From Devosia sp. (lineage in GTDB: Bacteria > Pseudomonadota > Alphaproteobacteria > Rhizobiales > Devosiaceae), in contig NZ_JAQGJM010000044.1 of NCBI RefSeq assembly GCF_028290625.1, positions 1 through 64,000 of the forward strand: 64,000 bases of DNA, read 5' to 3'. How positions within the stretch are numbered: position 1 is the first letter of the stretch; each line of letters starts with the position of its first letter. Below are positions 44,182 through 52,650 of the stretch, piece after piece. The notes beneath the pieces were generated by a model that was given only the letters and a program-made list of their open reading frames with translations, was not told the DNA's origin and searched no databases. The position numbers were made by a program, and so were the translations under genes.

Positions 44182-46446
44182 ATGCCGATGCCCAAGACTG
44201 CCTCCCTCACCCCACGCATGATTTCGGAGTTCTGCCGGCTACGCTTGGCGAAGATCCTGGAACCCGAGGAGAGGGAGGCGATCACAAGATACCTGGTGGA
44301 CTTGCTGGAGCTCATGGCCTTCCCGCCGTATCGAGGGAAATGGGTCGAATGGGCCGAGGTCGCCGTAGCGTCCGGCGTGGACAAGGGGCGGCTGAACGGT
44401 GCCAGACACCAACTCCAGCCGGTATTCGACGCCGTCTCGCGCGCCGTTGCCATGCATGAGATCACACCAGCTACGCGGAGCATGCCAGCCAAGCTATCGA
44501 AGGTGGGTAGCCCGTCGAAAGCAGCCGGACGAAAGCGTGGCCCCAAGCCGCGCCCGATCGTAGAATTTCCCGAACCGCTCTGGACCGAGTGGGAAGACCC
44601 GGTGACGCTGTCGGAGGCTTTGGTTCTCCACATGCGGCGACACGGTGACAGTGTCCGCCACCTGTTCTTGGCGCTGGAGTCAGCTGGAAATGCCCAGGAC
44701 CAGCGGACGTTGATGAAGTGGTGCACCGGGCAGCTGCTGCCGCGGACGGTCCAGAGCTTTGCCGTGCTCGCCGCGATCGAAAATCGCTATCGCCTCCCGC
44801 AAGGCTACTTCAAATCCAAGCTGTCCCACGGCGCCCGGGCGACCTATGGCCAACGCCTCGAGGGCATACCGGCAGCGGAACGGCGCCGGCTGGCGTGGCA
44901 TCTCCCAGACGATTTCCTCACCCGATCGAAGGCCGAGCAAGACGAGATCCTTACATGGGTGCGACGCGTCATCATTTCCGGGTCGACGGATTACCGGCGC
45001 TACCAAGCCGAAGCCATGAAGCAGAGGTATGCCGTCCGCTTCACGGCGTTCCAGGGCCGCCCACGCAAGCCTTCCGCCGTGGCCAACGATCACGACAAGG
45101 ATGACGAGCTCGACGCCGAACTCGAGTCGGCAGTTGTGGATGCGCCGGCGGCGCTGGACCGCGAGATGAACGAGCTACTTCGCTTCAAGACGGCGACGCT
45201 GACCGCCTTTGGCTTCCAGCGGAACGGTGTCTGGAATGGCGAGACCGCTTCGCAGAAGGTCGAGCATCTCGGCCTGATGTTTGGGGCGCTGGCGTCCGAC
45301 CCGCGCAGCACCGTGAAAGGTTGCGGTGTGCCTCTCGATAGCCTGTGCTTCGCCATGTTGGTATTCCCTGCGGTCTGGGACTGGTATCTGCAATGGCGCG
45401 AGCGGCGCCGCGGCTTCTACACCAAGTGGGAGGTCGACATGTTGAGCGTTGTCCTCGGCATGACGCGCACTGACACCGGCTGGATCCGGCAGACGCCGTC
45501 GCTGGCCGATCGGCTACGCCCGATCCCGGGCTTGGTCTCGAAAGAGGACATCGACGGCGCCAGGGAGAACTGGGACGCCGCATGCGACAGTTTCCACAAG
45601 CATGCCCGGCATCGGATCAAGGAAATCCAGCGCGTGGCCCGCATCCATCGCGACCCGTTCGAGCCGATTCTGCCGGTTCTTGAATCCGCCAGCCCGGTCG
45701 GTGAATACCGCAAGATCACCGAGGAGATCGTACGCCTGATGCCAGACGAGCGCCGATACCCACGCGCCACCGCGGAGGCCGTCAGGTCGTTCCTGCTGCT
45801 TCGCCTGGGCATGCACCTGGGTCTGCGGCAGCGGAACCTGCGGGAGCTACTGGTGTGCCCTCGTGGCCGTGTGCCGACCTCGGAGAGGCACCTCGAGGAC
45901 AAGAAGAGGGGCGAACTGCGATGGAGCGACCGTGACCAGGGCTGGGAGGTGCTCATCCCTGCTGTCGCCTTCAAGAACTCGACGTCGTCGTTTTTCGGAT
46001 CGAAGCCATTCCGACTGGTGCTGCCCGACCTGGCCGGCCTCTACGACATGATCGACGCCTACCTAGACCGCCATCGTGCCCGCCTCATCGGCAATGCCGC
46101 CGACCCCGGGACGTTCTTCGTGAAATCGGTAAAGAAGACCAGCGCCGACGCCTCCTACAACCAGAACACGTTCTACGAAGCCTGGCGCCTGACCATCCAA
46201 CGGTACGGCATCTACAACCCCTACACCGGCCGCGGGGTCATCCGGGGCCTGCTCCCTCATGGGCCGCACAACGTCCGCGACGTCCTGGCTACCCACATCC
46301 TCAAGCAGACCGGTTCATATGAGCAGGCCAGCTACGCCATTCAGGACACGCCCGACATGGTGCAACAGCACTACGGGCGTTTCTTGCCCCAGGACAAGGC
46401 GGCGATCGCGGCCAAGATCCTCAACCGTGTGTGGGAGGCGGCGTGA
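44182..46446 (+). CDS. Large tyrosine recombinase (island integrase)
   Basis: This 754-residue protein has a C-terminal catalytic domain of the tyrosine recombinase family: R549 (GLRQRNLREL), H696 and R699 (PHNVRDVLATHIL), and Y731 (MVQQHYGRF). The Y is preceded by HQ-like residues in the expected position. About 500 N-terminal residues are unusual in length compared with phage integrases (about 400 total) and contain a Lys/Arg/Pro-rich linker near 115-130. It probably integrates the island at tRNA-Arg. Start could also be the ATG two codons inside. Confidence 0.85.
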   Translation: MPMPKTASLTPRMISEFCRLRLAKILEPEEREAITRYLVDLLELMAFPPYRGKWVEWAEVAVASGVDKGRLNGARHQLQPVFDAVSRAVAMHEITPATRSMPAKLSKVGSPSKAAGRKRGPKPRPIVEFPEPLWTEWEDPVTLSEALVLHMRRHGDSVRHLFLALESAGNAQDQRTLMKWCTGQLLPRTVQSFAVLAAIENRYRLPQGYFKSKLSHGARATYGQRLEGIPAAERRRLAWHLPDDFLTRSKAEQDEILTWVRRVIISGSTDYRRYQAEAMKQRYAVRFTAFQGRPRKPSAVANDHDKDDELDAELESAVVDAPAALDREMNELLRFKTATLTAFGFQRNGVWNGETASQKVEHLGLMFGALASDPRSTVKGCGVPLDSLCFAMLVFPAVWDWYLQWRERRRGFYTKWEVDMLSVVLGMTRTDTGWIRQTPSLADRLRPIPGLVSKEDIDGARENWDAACDSFHKHARHRIKEIQRVARIHRDPFEPILPVLESASPVGEYRKITEEIVRLMPDERRYPRATAEAVRSFLLLRLGMHLGLRQRNLRELLVCPRGRVPTSERHLEDKKRGELRWSDRDQGWEVLIPAVAFKNSTSSFFGSKPFRLVLPDLAGLYDMIDAYLDRHRARLIGNAADPGTFFVKSVKKTSADASYNQNTFYEAWRLTIQRYGIYNPYTGRGVIRGLLPHGPHNVRDVLATHILKQTGSYEQASYAIQDTPDMVQQHYGRFLPQDKAAIAAKILNRVWEAA

Positions 46447-46488
46447 TTGGTTCGAGCCCTAAAGCCTCCAAAGTACCCGCGAGGTCAT

Positions 46489-46914
46489 TTATAGTGGCTT
46501 CCGCGCCTTCGATACCGGGCTTAAGTAGATTCTGCCGGCTTTGGTTTTCGTCACTACGACGGGGACCATTTTCACCCGCGAATGGCTGATAACTATCTCT
46601 TCCTTGTGTTGGGGTATGCGTGCCACCAGAGGTTGGATGAGCGGACCGTTCGAGGCGTTCCGCTTCCGATGGTCGAGCCGGCGTGCCTGATCGCGCTTCT
46701 GCTTTGCTACGGCCTGGTCATGCTTCTTTGCGGCAGCCTCGTTGCGTTCCTTAGCAACCTTAAGCCCCAGATTAGGGGAACTCCCGTCCGCACGTTCGGG
46801 AACGAGAAGCGGCTTGGCGTTCTTCCGCTTCCCGCCCCCACGCTGCTTAAAAGTGAACCAGCCAGACGTCGGGCCGACTACCGTACTTCCGCCCAAATAT
46901 CCGCCCTTGCCCAT
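46489..46914 (-). CDS. Small basic protein of unknown function
   Basis: This 141-residue protein is very rich in Lys and Arg, with a likely helical segment near 60-100 (AKERNEAAAKKHDQAVAKQK). The start MGKGGYLGGSTVVGPTSGW at 46,914 looks like a genuine N-terminus; the frame extends further but without a good start. It converges with the integrase gene and may bind nucleic acid. No recognised domain. Confidence 0.55.
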   Translation of the reverse strand: MGKGGYLGGSTVVGPTSGWFTFKQRGGGKRKNAKPLLVPERADGSSPNLGLKVAKERNEAAAKKHDQAVAKQKRDQARRLDHRKRNASNGPLIQPLVARIPQHKEEIVISHSRVKMVPVVVTKTKAGRIYLSPVSKARKPL

Positions 46915-47058
46915 CAAAGCCCTCCAGCAATGAACGATGACAATAGCAACTTTCTTTCTTAAATCCACCCATCCTCAAGATTAGGAAACTGCCAACGATA
47001 GGTCTCTACTTAGGCGTCCACGTTATTCTTTTATCCGCCTTCGGGCCGTTCGCGAGTA

Positions 47059-48018
47059 TTAGCAGCCCACACAAGACCACAGTGCGACGGCTGCTGCCCG
47101 CGAGCCGCCAAGATCGACCGTGATTTGCTCGCGGCCCATCCGGAAGACGAGTTCTGAACTGGCCTCGAAGGGTGTCTGGAACCCCTCCTCTTCGCCACCG
47201 CCCAATAAAGTCAAAACGTTCGGATTACGGACCTCGACGCCAGCTATGGGGAAAGTCGTGCCATCAAACAGTATGTCTGCATCGATTCTAGCGCCTTCCT
47301 CGAAGTTCCAATCCTTGTTGTAGAGGTTTAGTTGGAAAGCCTCGTTCCCATTGGCGTAGACCATCAACGCAACCTTGGCGTTTACGTCCTTGGTCATCAA
47401 GCAACCGCCATCCGGATCGTCCTTAATGGGCGCACCTGTCCAGCCTGCGACGGAAAATTCGCCGGGCTTCGTTGACGACGCTCCGCTGGCAGCATCTGAC
47501 AAGTCGGTGATCTTAGGTTCCGAACCATCTGTCCTGAACTGAAGGAGGTAGGCATCGCCCGTCGAATCCACCCCCTGGCAGCTTATCGTCATCGGCCCGT
47601 TGTATGGATTGCTGTAGGCGCAACCACCAGTGACGTCCGTAGCTGTCGGCGGGACACCTTCGATACCGAGGTTCAGAATTACCTTGTCTAGACTCTGGAG
47701 CTGACTATCGGCGTCGGGCTTGGCGCCTTCCATGCCGCTGAAGGTCATGACGACGCCCTTGTCGCCCACCGTGACGGTAAACCCGGTTCGCCCTGTCTTG
47801 TAGATCGATTGCAGTATCAACCCATTGCAATCGTCCGAGAAATTGTTCCCAGCTGCCACTAGACGCTCGCAGTCCCCGGACAGGGAGGCCATGCCGGTCA
47901 AGTTGCTCAGGTCTTGGGCGGCGGTGGGCGTAGAAGATAATACTAAGGCGCCAGCAGCTACGCATAGCCAATGAGTGAGCATCTTCCGGAAAAGCCGATC
48001 GCTGAAAATGGAAGCCAT
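47059..48018 (-). CDS. Exported cysteine-containing protein coupled to brxL, unknown function
   Basis: This protein of about 319 residues has a clear signal peptide (LTHWLCVAAGALVLSSTPTAAQ, cleavage near 35). The mature domain has seven cysteines, ending in WSCVGC. It shows beta-rich sequence with pairs GDC/DDC, GGCAYS/SCQGVD and GGCLMT. Its ATG shares its A with the brxL TGA stop, so it is translated as the seventh gene of the BREX operon. None of the known BREX genes is exported. It may be a passenger, or act at the cell surface against phage. A later in-frame start (MLTHWL) is possible. Confidence 0.75.
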   Translation of the reverse strand: MASIFSDRLFRKMLTHWLCVAAGALVLSSTPTAAQDLSNLTGMASLSGDCERLVAAGNNFSDDCNGLILQSIYKTGRTGFTVTVGDKGVVMTFSGMEGAKPDADSQLQSLDKVILNLGIEGVPPTATDVTGGCAYSNPYNGPMTISCQGVDSTGDAYLLQFRTDGSEPKITDLSDAASGASSTKPGEFSVAGWTGAPIKDDPDGGCLMTKDVNAKVALMVYANGNEAFQLNLYNKDWNFEEGARIDADILFDGTTFPIAGVEVRNPNVLTLLGGGEEEGFQTPFEASSELVFRMGREQITVDLGGSRAAAVALWSCVGC

Positions 48019-50084
48019 CAATCGATGCCCATCGCCTTGAATACCGCGTCCACCGGATCGGCATAAAACGAGGTCTGAAACTTGGTGAACAACTCGGCTG
48101 GCACCGTGGCGATGTCAACCGCACTGGCCATTGGAAGCAATATCCGCTTCGCCCCTGCGTCGAACGCCACCTGCAAGCACTCGGCGAGGTTTTCCACGGG
48201 CACGATGTTTCCTCCCAAGCTCATGTCGCCAAGAACCGCCATCTGGCTTTGCAGGGGCCTTTTGAGGACGCCGGAGCAGTAGGCCACGAACCCGGCCAAC
48301 GTGATCGCACGTGGCGCGCCCGTGTTGTGGAGCTCGACCATGTGAAGGTGGAAGTCATGGTCGTTGACCCGAATGCCGGAGCTGATCCGCTGCCCGTTTG
48401 CCTTGAAGTAGTCGAAAGCGACCTTCAAGGCTTCCCTCGATCCTGCATTTGACCCCAGGCCGGACGTGGTCAACTTGCCAGATCCGGCGGTAGTCTGGGT
48501 TTCGATGCGGTAGAGACCGAGATGCCCGCCGGCGCCGGTAGCGATCGTATGCAAGGCTCCGGGGCTGAGAGCACTGTCAGAAATCAGCTTTCCACCGCCC
48601 TGCTCGGGAACTGGAACGAAGGTTTCCTCCAGCGTCTCCTGGTCAATGTAGGAGAAGTGGACGTCGAAGAACTCCATGCCGCCGATCTTCTTCAGCTGCT
48701 CTTTCACCCGGCGCCTGCCCTCAAGGGCGTAGGCGAGGCAGCGGCGGACTGCTTCCTTGTCGAAGTCCCCGCCGGGATGCAGCAGCTTCAACAATCCGGA
48801 TACCGTGCGCTTCACGGCGATGGTGTCGCGCTGGTTCAGGTTGTTGCCGAGCTTGAAATAGCGGTCGATGGCGTCGGAGAAGTTCCGCTTCCGCATCTCG
48901 CGCATGTATTCTGCCAGGTAGTCCGTGATCAGGCCGAAGCGATTGGTGAAAAACTCCGGACGCATCTTCGGAATCTCCCAGCCCGGGATGTAGGCATGAA
49001 ATCGATCGAAGAAAGCGGAATCGATCATGACCTCCGGAAACGGTGCCAAGAGATGGCTGGTCTTGATGAGGTTGTCGACATTGCTGATGTTGCCGACGAA
49101 GACCATGGAAGCGGAGGCCGCAACGGCGTCGCGACCACGTGCGAACGAGCCGGAGGCCATGAAGTCCTTCATGATCTGCACGCCGTCCTTGTCCTTGAAC
49201 GAGATGCCGGCGACCTCGTCAAAGGCGACCACATCCCAAAGGCCGACTAATCCCACGGCACGGCTAGACATATTGTAGAACAGGTTCGCCACGGTCGTCT
49301 GGCCGCCGGAGATCAGGATGCTGTTGGGGCTGCATTCCTTGTAGACATGGCTTTTCCCGGTGCCCTTGGGCCCGAGTTCGCAGACGTTGTAATTGTTCTC
49401 CACGAACGGAACGAGGCGCGTCAAAAGGTGCCACTTGGCCCGCTCGTTGAAATGAGAAGGCTCCATACCGGTAGAGCGCAGGAGGACATCAAGCCACTCG
49501 CTTTCCGAGAATGCCTTCCGACCTTCAAACAGCTCGCCCATGTCCATGTTGGGCATCTGGATCGGCTTGATGTCGCTAATGCTGAAGGGCGACTTCTTCT
49601 GCCCCTCCTCGAAGAAGTAGTGGATTGTGACGATCGACCAGATTCCGCCGGCGAGCAGCTTTTCGTACTTCTTGACGTCCGACGATGAAATGGACGCGTC
49701 CTTCACGCCCAGGTTCGACAACAGCGCCTCATAGATATCGCGCTTTTCGTTTAGGCGAACGGTGACCTTGTCGATAACTTTGTAGCTGCCGCGCTCCCGG
49801 ATCTTGGACTTCACCTTTTCGGCTTCATCCGGACGAACGTAATTTTCCGAAAGGATGCGCTTCACGTTCTCCATGCCGTCGCGAATGGTCGCCTCGTCAT
49901 CCGAAGCGCAGTACATCCCCAGGAGGTATTCGAGTACGTAGACGGGGACGTTCGCCCCCTCCTTCAACAATTTCGTAAGATCCTTGCGAACGACCTTGCC
50001 GGCGAAGTGACGGTTCAGCAGGTCATCGATGCTGCTGCCGGACGGCTCAGAAATCGTTGGAGAAGGCGAGGTCAATGACGACAT
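48018..50084 (-). CDS. brxL: BREX system Lon-like AAA+ protein BrxL
   Basis: This 688-residue type 1 BREX component has an N-terminal DNA-binding-like region, an AAA+ core with Walker A GPKGTGKS (238-245), and a C-terminal Lon-protease-like fold (VLGDMSLGGNIVPVENLAE). The Lon Ser and Lys positions read as PRAIT and NLAEC, so peptidase activity is not supported by sequence. BrxL forms DNA-binding rings and is needed for defence in several BREX systems. It overlaps pglZ by 38 bp, and its stop overlaps the exported-protein start. Confidence 0.93.
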   Translation of the reverse strand: MSSLTSPSPTISEPSGSSIDDLLNRHFAGKVVRKDLTKLLKEGANVPVYVLEYLLGMYCASDDEATIRDGMENVKRILSENYVRPDEAEKVKSKIRERGSYKVIDKVTVRLNEKRDIYEALLSNLGVKDASISSSDVKKYEKLLAGGIWSIVTIHYFFEEGQKKSPFSISDIKPIQMPNMDMGELFEGRKAFSESEWLDVLLRSTGMEPSHFNERAKWHLLTRLVPFVENNYNVCELGPKGTGKSHVYKECSPNSILISGGQTTVANLFYNMSSRAVGLVGLWDVVAFDEVAGISFKDKDGVQIMKDFMASGSFARGRDAVAASASMVFVGNISNVDNLIKTSHLLAPFPEVMIDSAFFDRFHAYIPGWEIPKMRPEFFTNRFGLITDYLAEYMREMRKRNFSDAIDRYFKLGNNLNQRDTIAVKRTVSGLLKLLHPGGDFDKEAVRRCLAYALEGRRRVKEQLKKIGGMEFFDVHFSYIDQETLEETFVPVPEQGGGKLISDSALSPGALHTIATGAGGHLGLYRIETQTTAGSGKLTTSGLGSNAGSREALKVAFDYFKANGQRISSGIRVNDHDFHLHMVELHNTGAPRAITLAGFVAYCSGVLKRPLQSQMAVLGDMSLGGNIVPVENLAECLQVAFDAGAKRILLPMASAVDIATVPAELFTKFQTSFYADPVDAVFKAMGID

Positions 50085-52650
50085 CGTTACGCACCACTTC
50101 GGTTCCGTCCACGGCGTTGCGGACGATGAGATTGTACTTTCCGGCCTTGTCGAAATCGCGGTTGGCCAGGGTCAGCCAGACTTCCTTCTTCCAGTCCTCG
50201 TTCATCTGAGGACTGGTGCTGTCGAGCGTCACCGTCATGACGTTGGAGATTGGTTCGCCGTTCGCATAGATGCCGACCGTTACACTGGCCGCTTTGACGC
50301 GATCCGAAACCGGCTCGGTCTGCAGTACCGTGATGCGTCGCCGGCTCGAGGTGATCTTGGTGTCATGGCCGAACAGCGTGAGCCGGACGTTCCGCGTCTT
50401 GGTATCCTCCCGAGCCTTGCCGTACTTGTGGCTGACCTTGATGATCGGGACACAGATTTCCTGCAGCATGGCACCGCCATGAACGAACCGCGCACCTCCG
50501 ACGAAGTGGAACAGATTGGCGCCCTTGGGCACCCAGAACTCCGTGTCGTCCCGGACGTTGGAAGTGGTCGACATCTTGCCATGCCAGGCGCGATCGCTCT
50601 CGCCCAGGTTCTTGCCGATCACGTACCGCTTCTTCGACTTGGTGGCATCGTCAGACTTGATGTCGATAGCGTTGCGTTCGACCTGGGAAGGCGGCGTCTC
50701 CTGGAACAGGAAACCATGGTCGGCGGTAATGACGATGTTGTTGCCGTTGAGGCTGTTGACGATGTGTTTCACCAGGGCGGTTATGTCGTTGATGGTGTTG
50801 CGAACCGCTCGGAATGTCTCCTCCTCGTTCCCCGTATCGGCAGTTTGGTCTATCTGGTTATGGTAGATGTAGACGACCTTCTTGCCCTCGACGAAGGCGC
50901 GCCCATCGACCTTTTTCATGGCCATGATGTCTTCGGCCTTGATGGCAACGCCAGCGTGTTGGGCCAGGATCTTGTTTCGGTTCTCGAGCCCGGATGAGGA
51001 CTTCCCGTCCACCAGGACGTTAGCGTTGGCCGCCATGGTCAATGCCATGTGAGGAAGCAGCGATGCCATCCCCAGCGCCGTGTACGAGGGCAGGACGCTA
51101 AGCTGAGACGAGAGTTGGGCGGTAAGGCGCTCGGTGCCGTTCAACTGGGTCGCGAGCTCCTGTGCCGCTTCATAGCGGAAGGCGTCGCTTATGATGACGA
51201 ACGAACGCCGCTCGTCGCCCTTGTCGATGTGAGGCTGGACGTGGGCATTGAAGAACCGTGCCTGGCGATCGACGCCCGGTACGTGCCACTCGGTCGAGAT
51301 CATCGTTTCGGCAAACTTGCCCCATGCCAGGGCGAGCTTGGCAACATAGCCGTTGCAGTAGATATCCTCGATCGATGCACGCAGGGGCTTTACGATATCC
51401 CAACCCTCGCGCTCGACCTCGTCCGCGGCCTCGCAGAACAAACGGTAGAGCTGGTCCACCCGATAGAGTTTGGTTTCGTAGGCGGTCCAGAATTTCTCCG
51501 CGCTTGGATAGGCGAAACCGTGCGGATAGTCGCGTCGGAATGCGAACAACTCTGCAGCGTGCACCAGGGCATCGTACACCCGGGACAGCGTGTGGCGTGG
51601 TGCCTCCGGGGCGTTGCCCCATTTCGGATTGGCCCAGTATCCATCCTGTCTGATCGAGGCGAGCTCGTTCACTTCGGCTACGTCCACCACCACCTTGGTC
51701 TCGGTGATGCGGCGGGCCAGCTGGCTGGCGATGATTTTTTCGCCCACCAAGAAGGTCTTGGCGTTCTTGAGAACCTCCACGTCCACATTCTGGAGGATGT
51801 CACCAAGATGTAGGGCCTCGGCGACCTCGGAAGAGATAACGTCGTAGCTCTGGTGCCGAAGTGCGCTATCACGCCAGCGATCCAAGAGCACAATTGCGTT
51901 CGCTACTCCGGCGTTCGGCAGCATGAGGTGCTTAATTCCGACAGGCGTACTGCCGTTCAGGGCCCGTCCGAAATCCGTCGCCATTAGCCGGATCGCCAGG
52001 GTGCGAAGCGACGGTTCCATTTCCGTGTACCCGAACGTGCGCTGGCACTCGGCCCAGAAAACTTCATCCACACCGTACTTCTGGAACTCGTCCCAGACGG
52101 CGGGCGAGGCAGCGAGGTCGCGAGCAGCCGCTACCTGCTCGAAAACGGCCATAAGCAGTTGAAAGAATTCGGTCTGGCCGGACTTCAACAGCACGGCCAT
52201 GATCTTCAGGTCAATTTCGATCTCGCCATCGGTCGGCAGGATCAAACGCGCAAGGCGGTCCACCCGGTCCTGGCTGGCGAAGAATTTTGACCTGGCGGCG
52301 ATGTGGTCACGTAGCGAGGGGCGCTGGAGCCCCATGTCGCGAAGAAGGATGCTCGATCGATCAGCGGAGAACGAAGCCGCGTAGTGCCTGATATCGAGGA
52401 ACCAGTCTTCGTCGACAGGCGGGCGTTGGCCGGTCGCGTAGATGAGGTACTTGTTGTCCGGACGGCCCAACTCGATCTCGATCTTCTTCTCGAGTGGCGC
52501 GTAGTCGGCGACGTTCACAATCTCAACGTCTGACAGCTCCAGGTGGGACAGGGCATCGATGAACTCGCCATCAATATCCTGCCAGAAGACCAGCCTGTTG
52601 CTGTCGAACAATCGTGAAAGGCTTTCGCCAAGGCGTTGGTTATCTGTCAC
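50047..52650 (-). CDS. pglZ: BREX alkaline-phosphatase-superfamily protein PglZ
   Basis: This 867-residue BREX core protein has a metal-binding alkaline-phosphatase-like domain in its second half. Typical pieces are FVIISDAFRYEAAQEL (about 490-505, nucleophile region) and IVITADHGFLFQET near 640-655 with metal ligands D and H. PglZ is essential in all BREX types and is implicated in methylation and defence complexes. Its start overlaps the pglX stop (ATGA). Confidence 0.95.
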   Translation of the reverse strand: MTDNQRLGESLSRLFDSNRLVFWQDIDGEFIDALSHLELSDVEIVNVADYAPLEKKIEIELGRPDNKYLIYATGQRPPVDEDWFLDIRHYAASFSADRSSILLRDMGLQRPSLRDHIAARSKFFASQDRVDRLARLILPTDGEIEIDLKIMAVLLKSGQTEFFQLLMAVFEQVAAARDLAASPAVWDEFQKYGVDEVFWAECQRTFGYTEMEPSLRTLAIRLMATDFGRALNGSTPVGIKHLMLPNAGVANAIVLLDRWRDSALRHQSYDVISSEVAEALHLGDILQNVDVEVLKNAKTFLVGEKIIASQLARRITETKVVVDVAEVNELASIRQDGYWANPKWGNAPEAPRHTLSRVYDALVHAAELFAFRRDYPHGFAYPSAEKFWTAYETKLYRVDQLYRLFCEAADEVEREGWDIVKPLRASIEDIYCNGYVAKLALAWGKFAETMISTEWHVPGVDRQARFFNAHVQPHIDKGDERRSFVIISDAFRYEAAQELATQLNGTERLTAQLSSQLSVLPSYTALGMASLLPHMALTMAANANVLVDGKSSSGLENRNKILAQHAGVAIKAEDIMAMKKVDGRAFVEGKKVVYIYHNQIDQTADTGNEEETFRAVRNTINDITALVKHIVNSLNGNNIVITADHGFLFQETPPSQVERNAIDIKSDDATKSKKRYVIGKNLGESDRAWHGKMSTTSNVRDDTEFWVPKGANLFHFVGGARFVHGGAMLQEICVPIIKVSHKYGKAREDTKTRNVRLTLFGHDTKITSSRRRITVLQTEPVSDRVKAASVTVGIYANGEPISNVMTVTLDSTSPQMNEDWKKEVWLTLANRDFDKAGKYNLIVRNAVDGTEVVRNDVVIDLAFSNDF

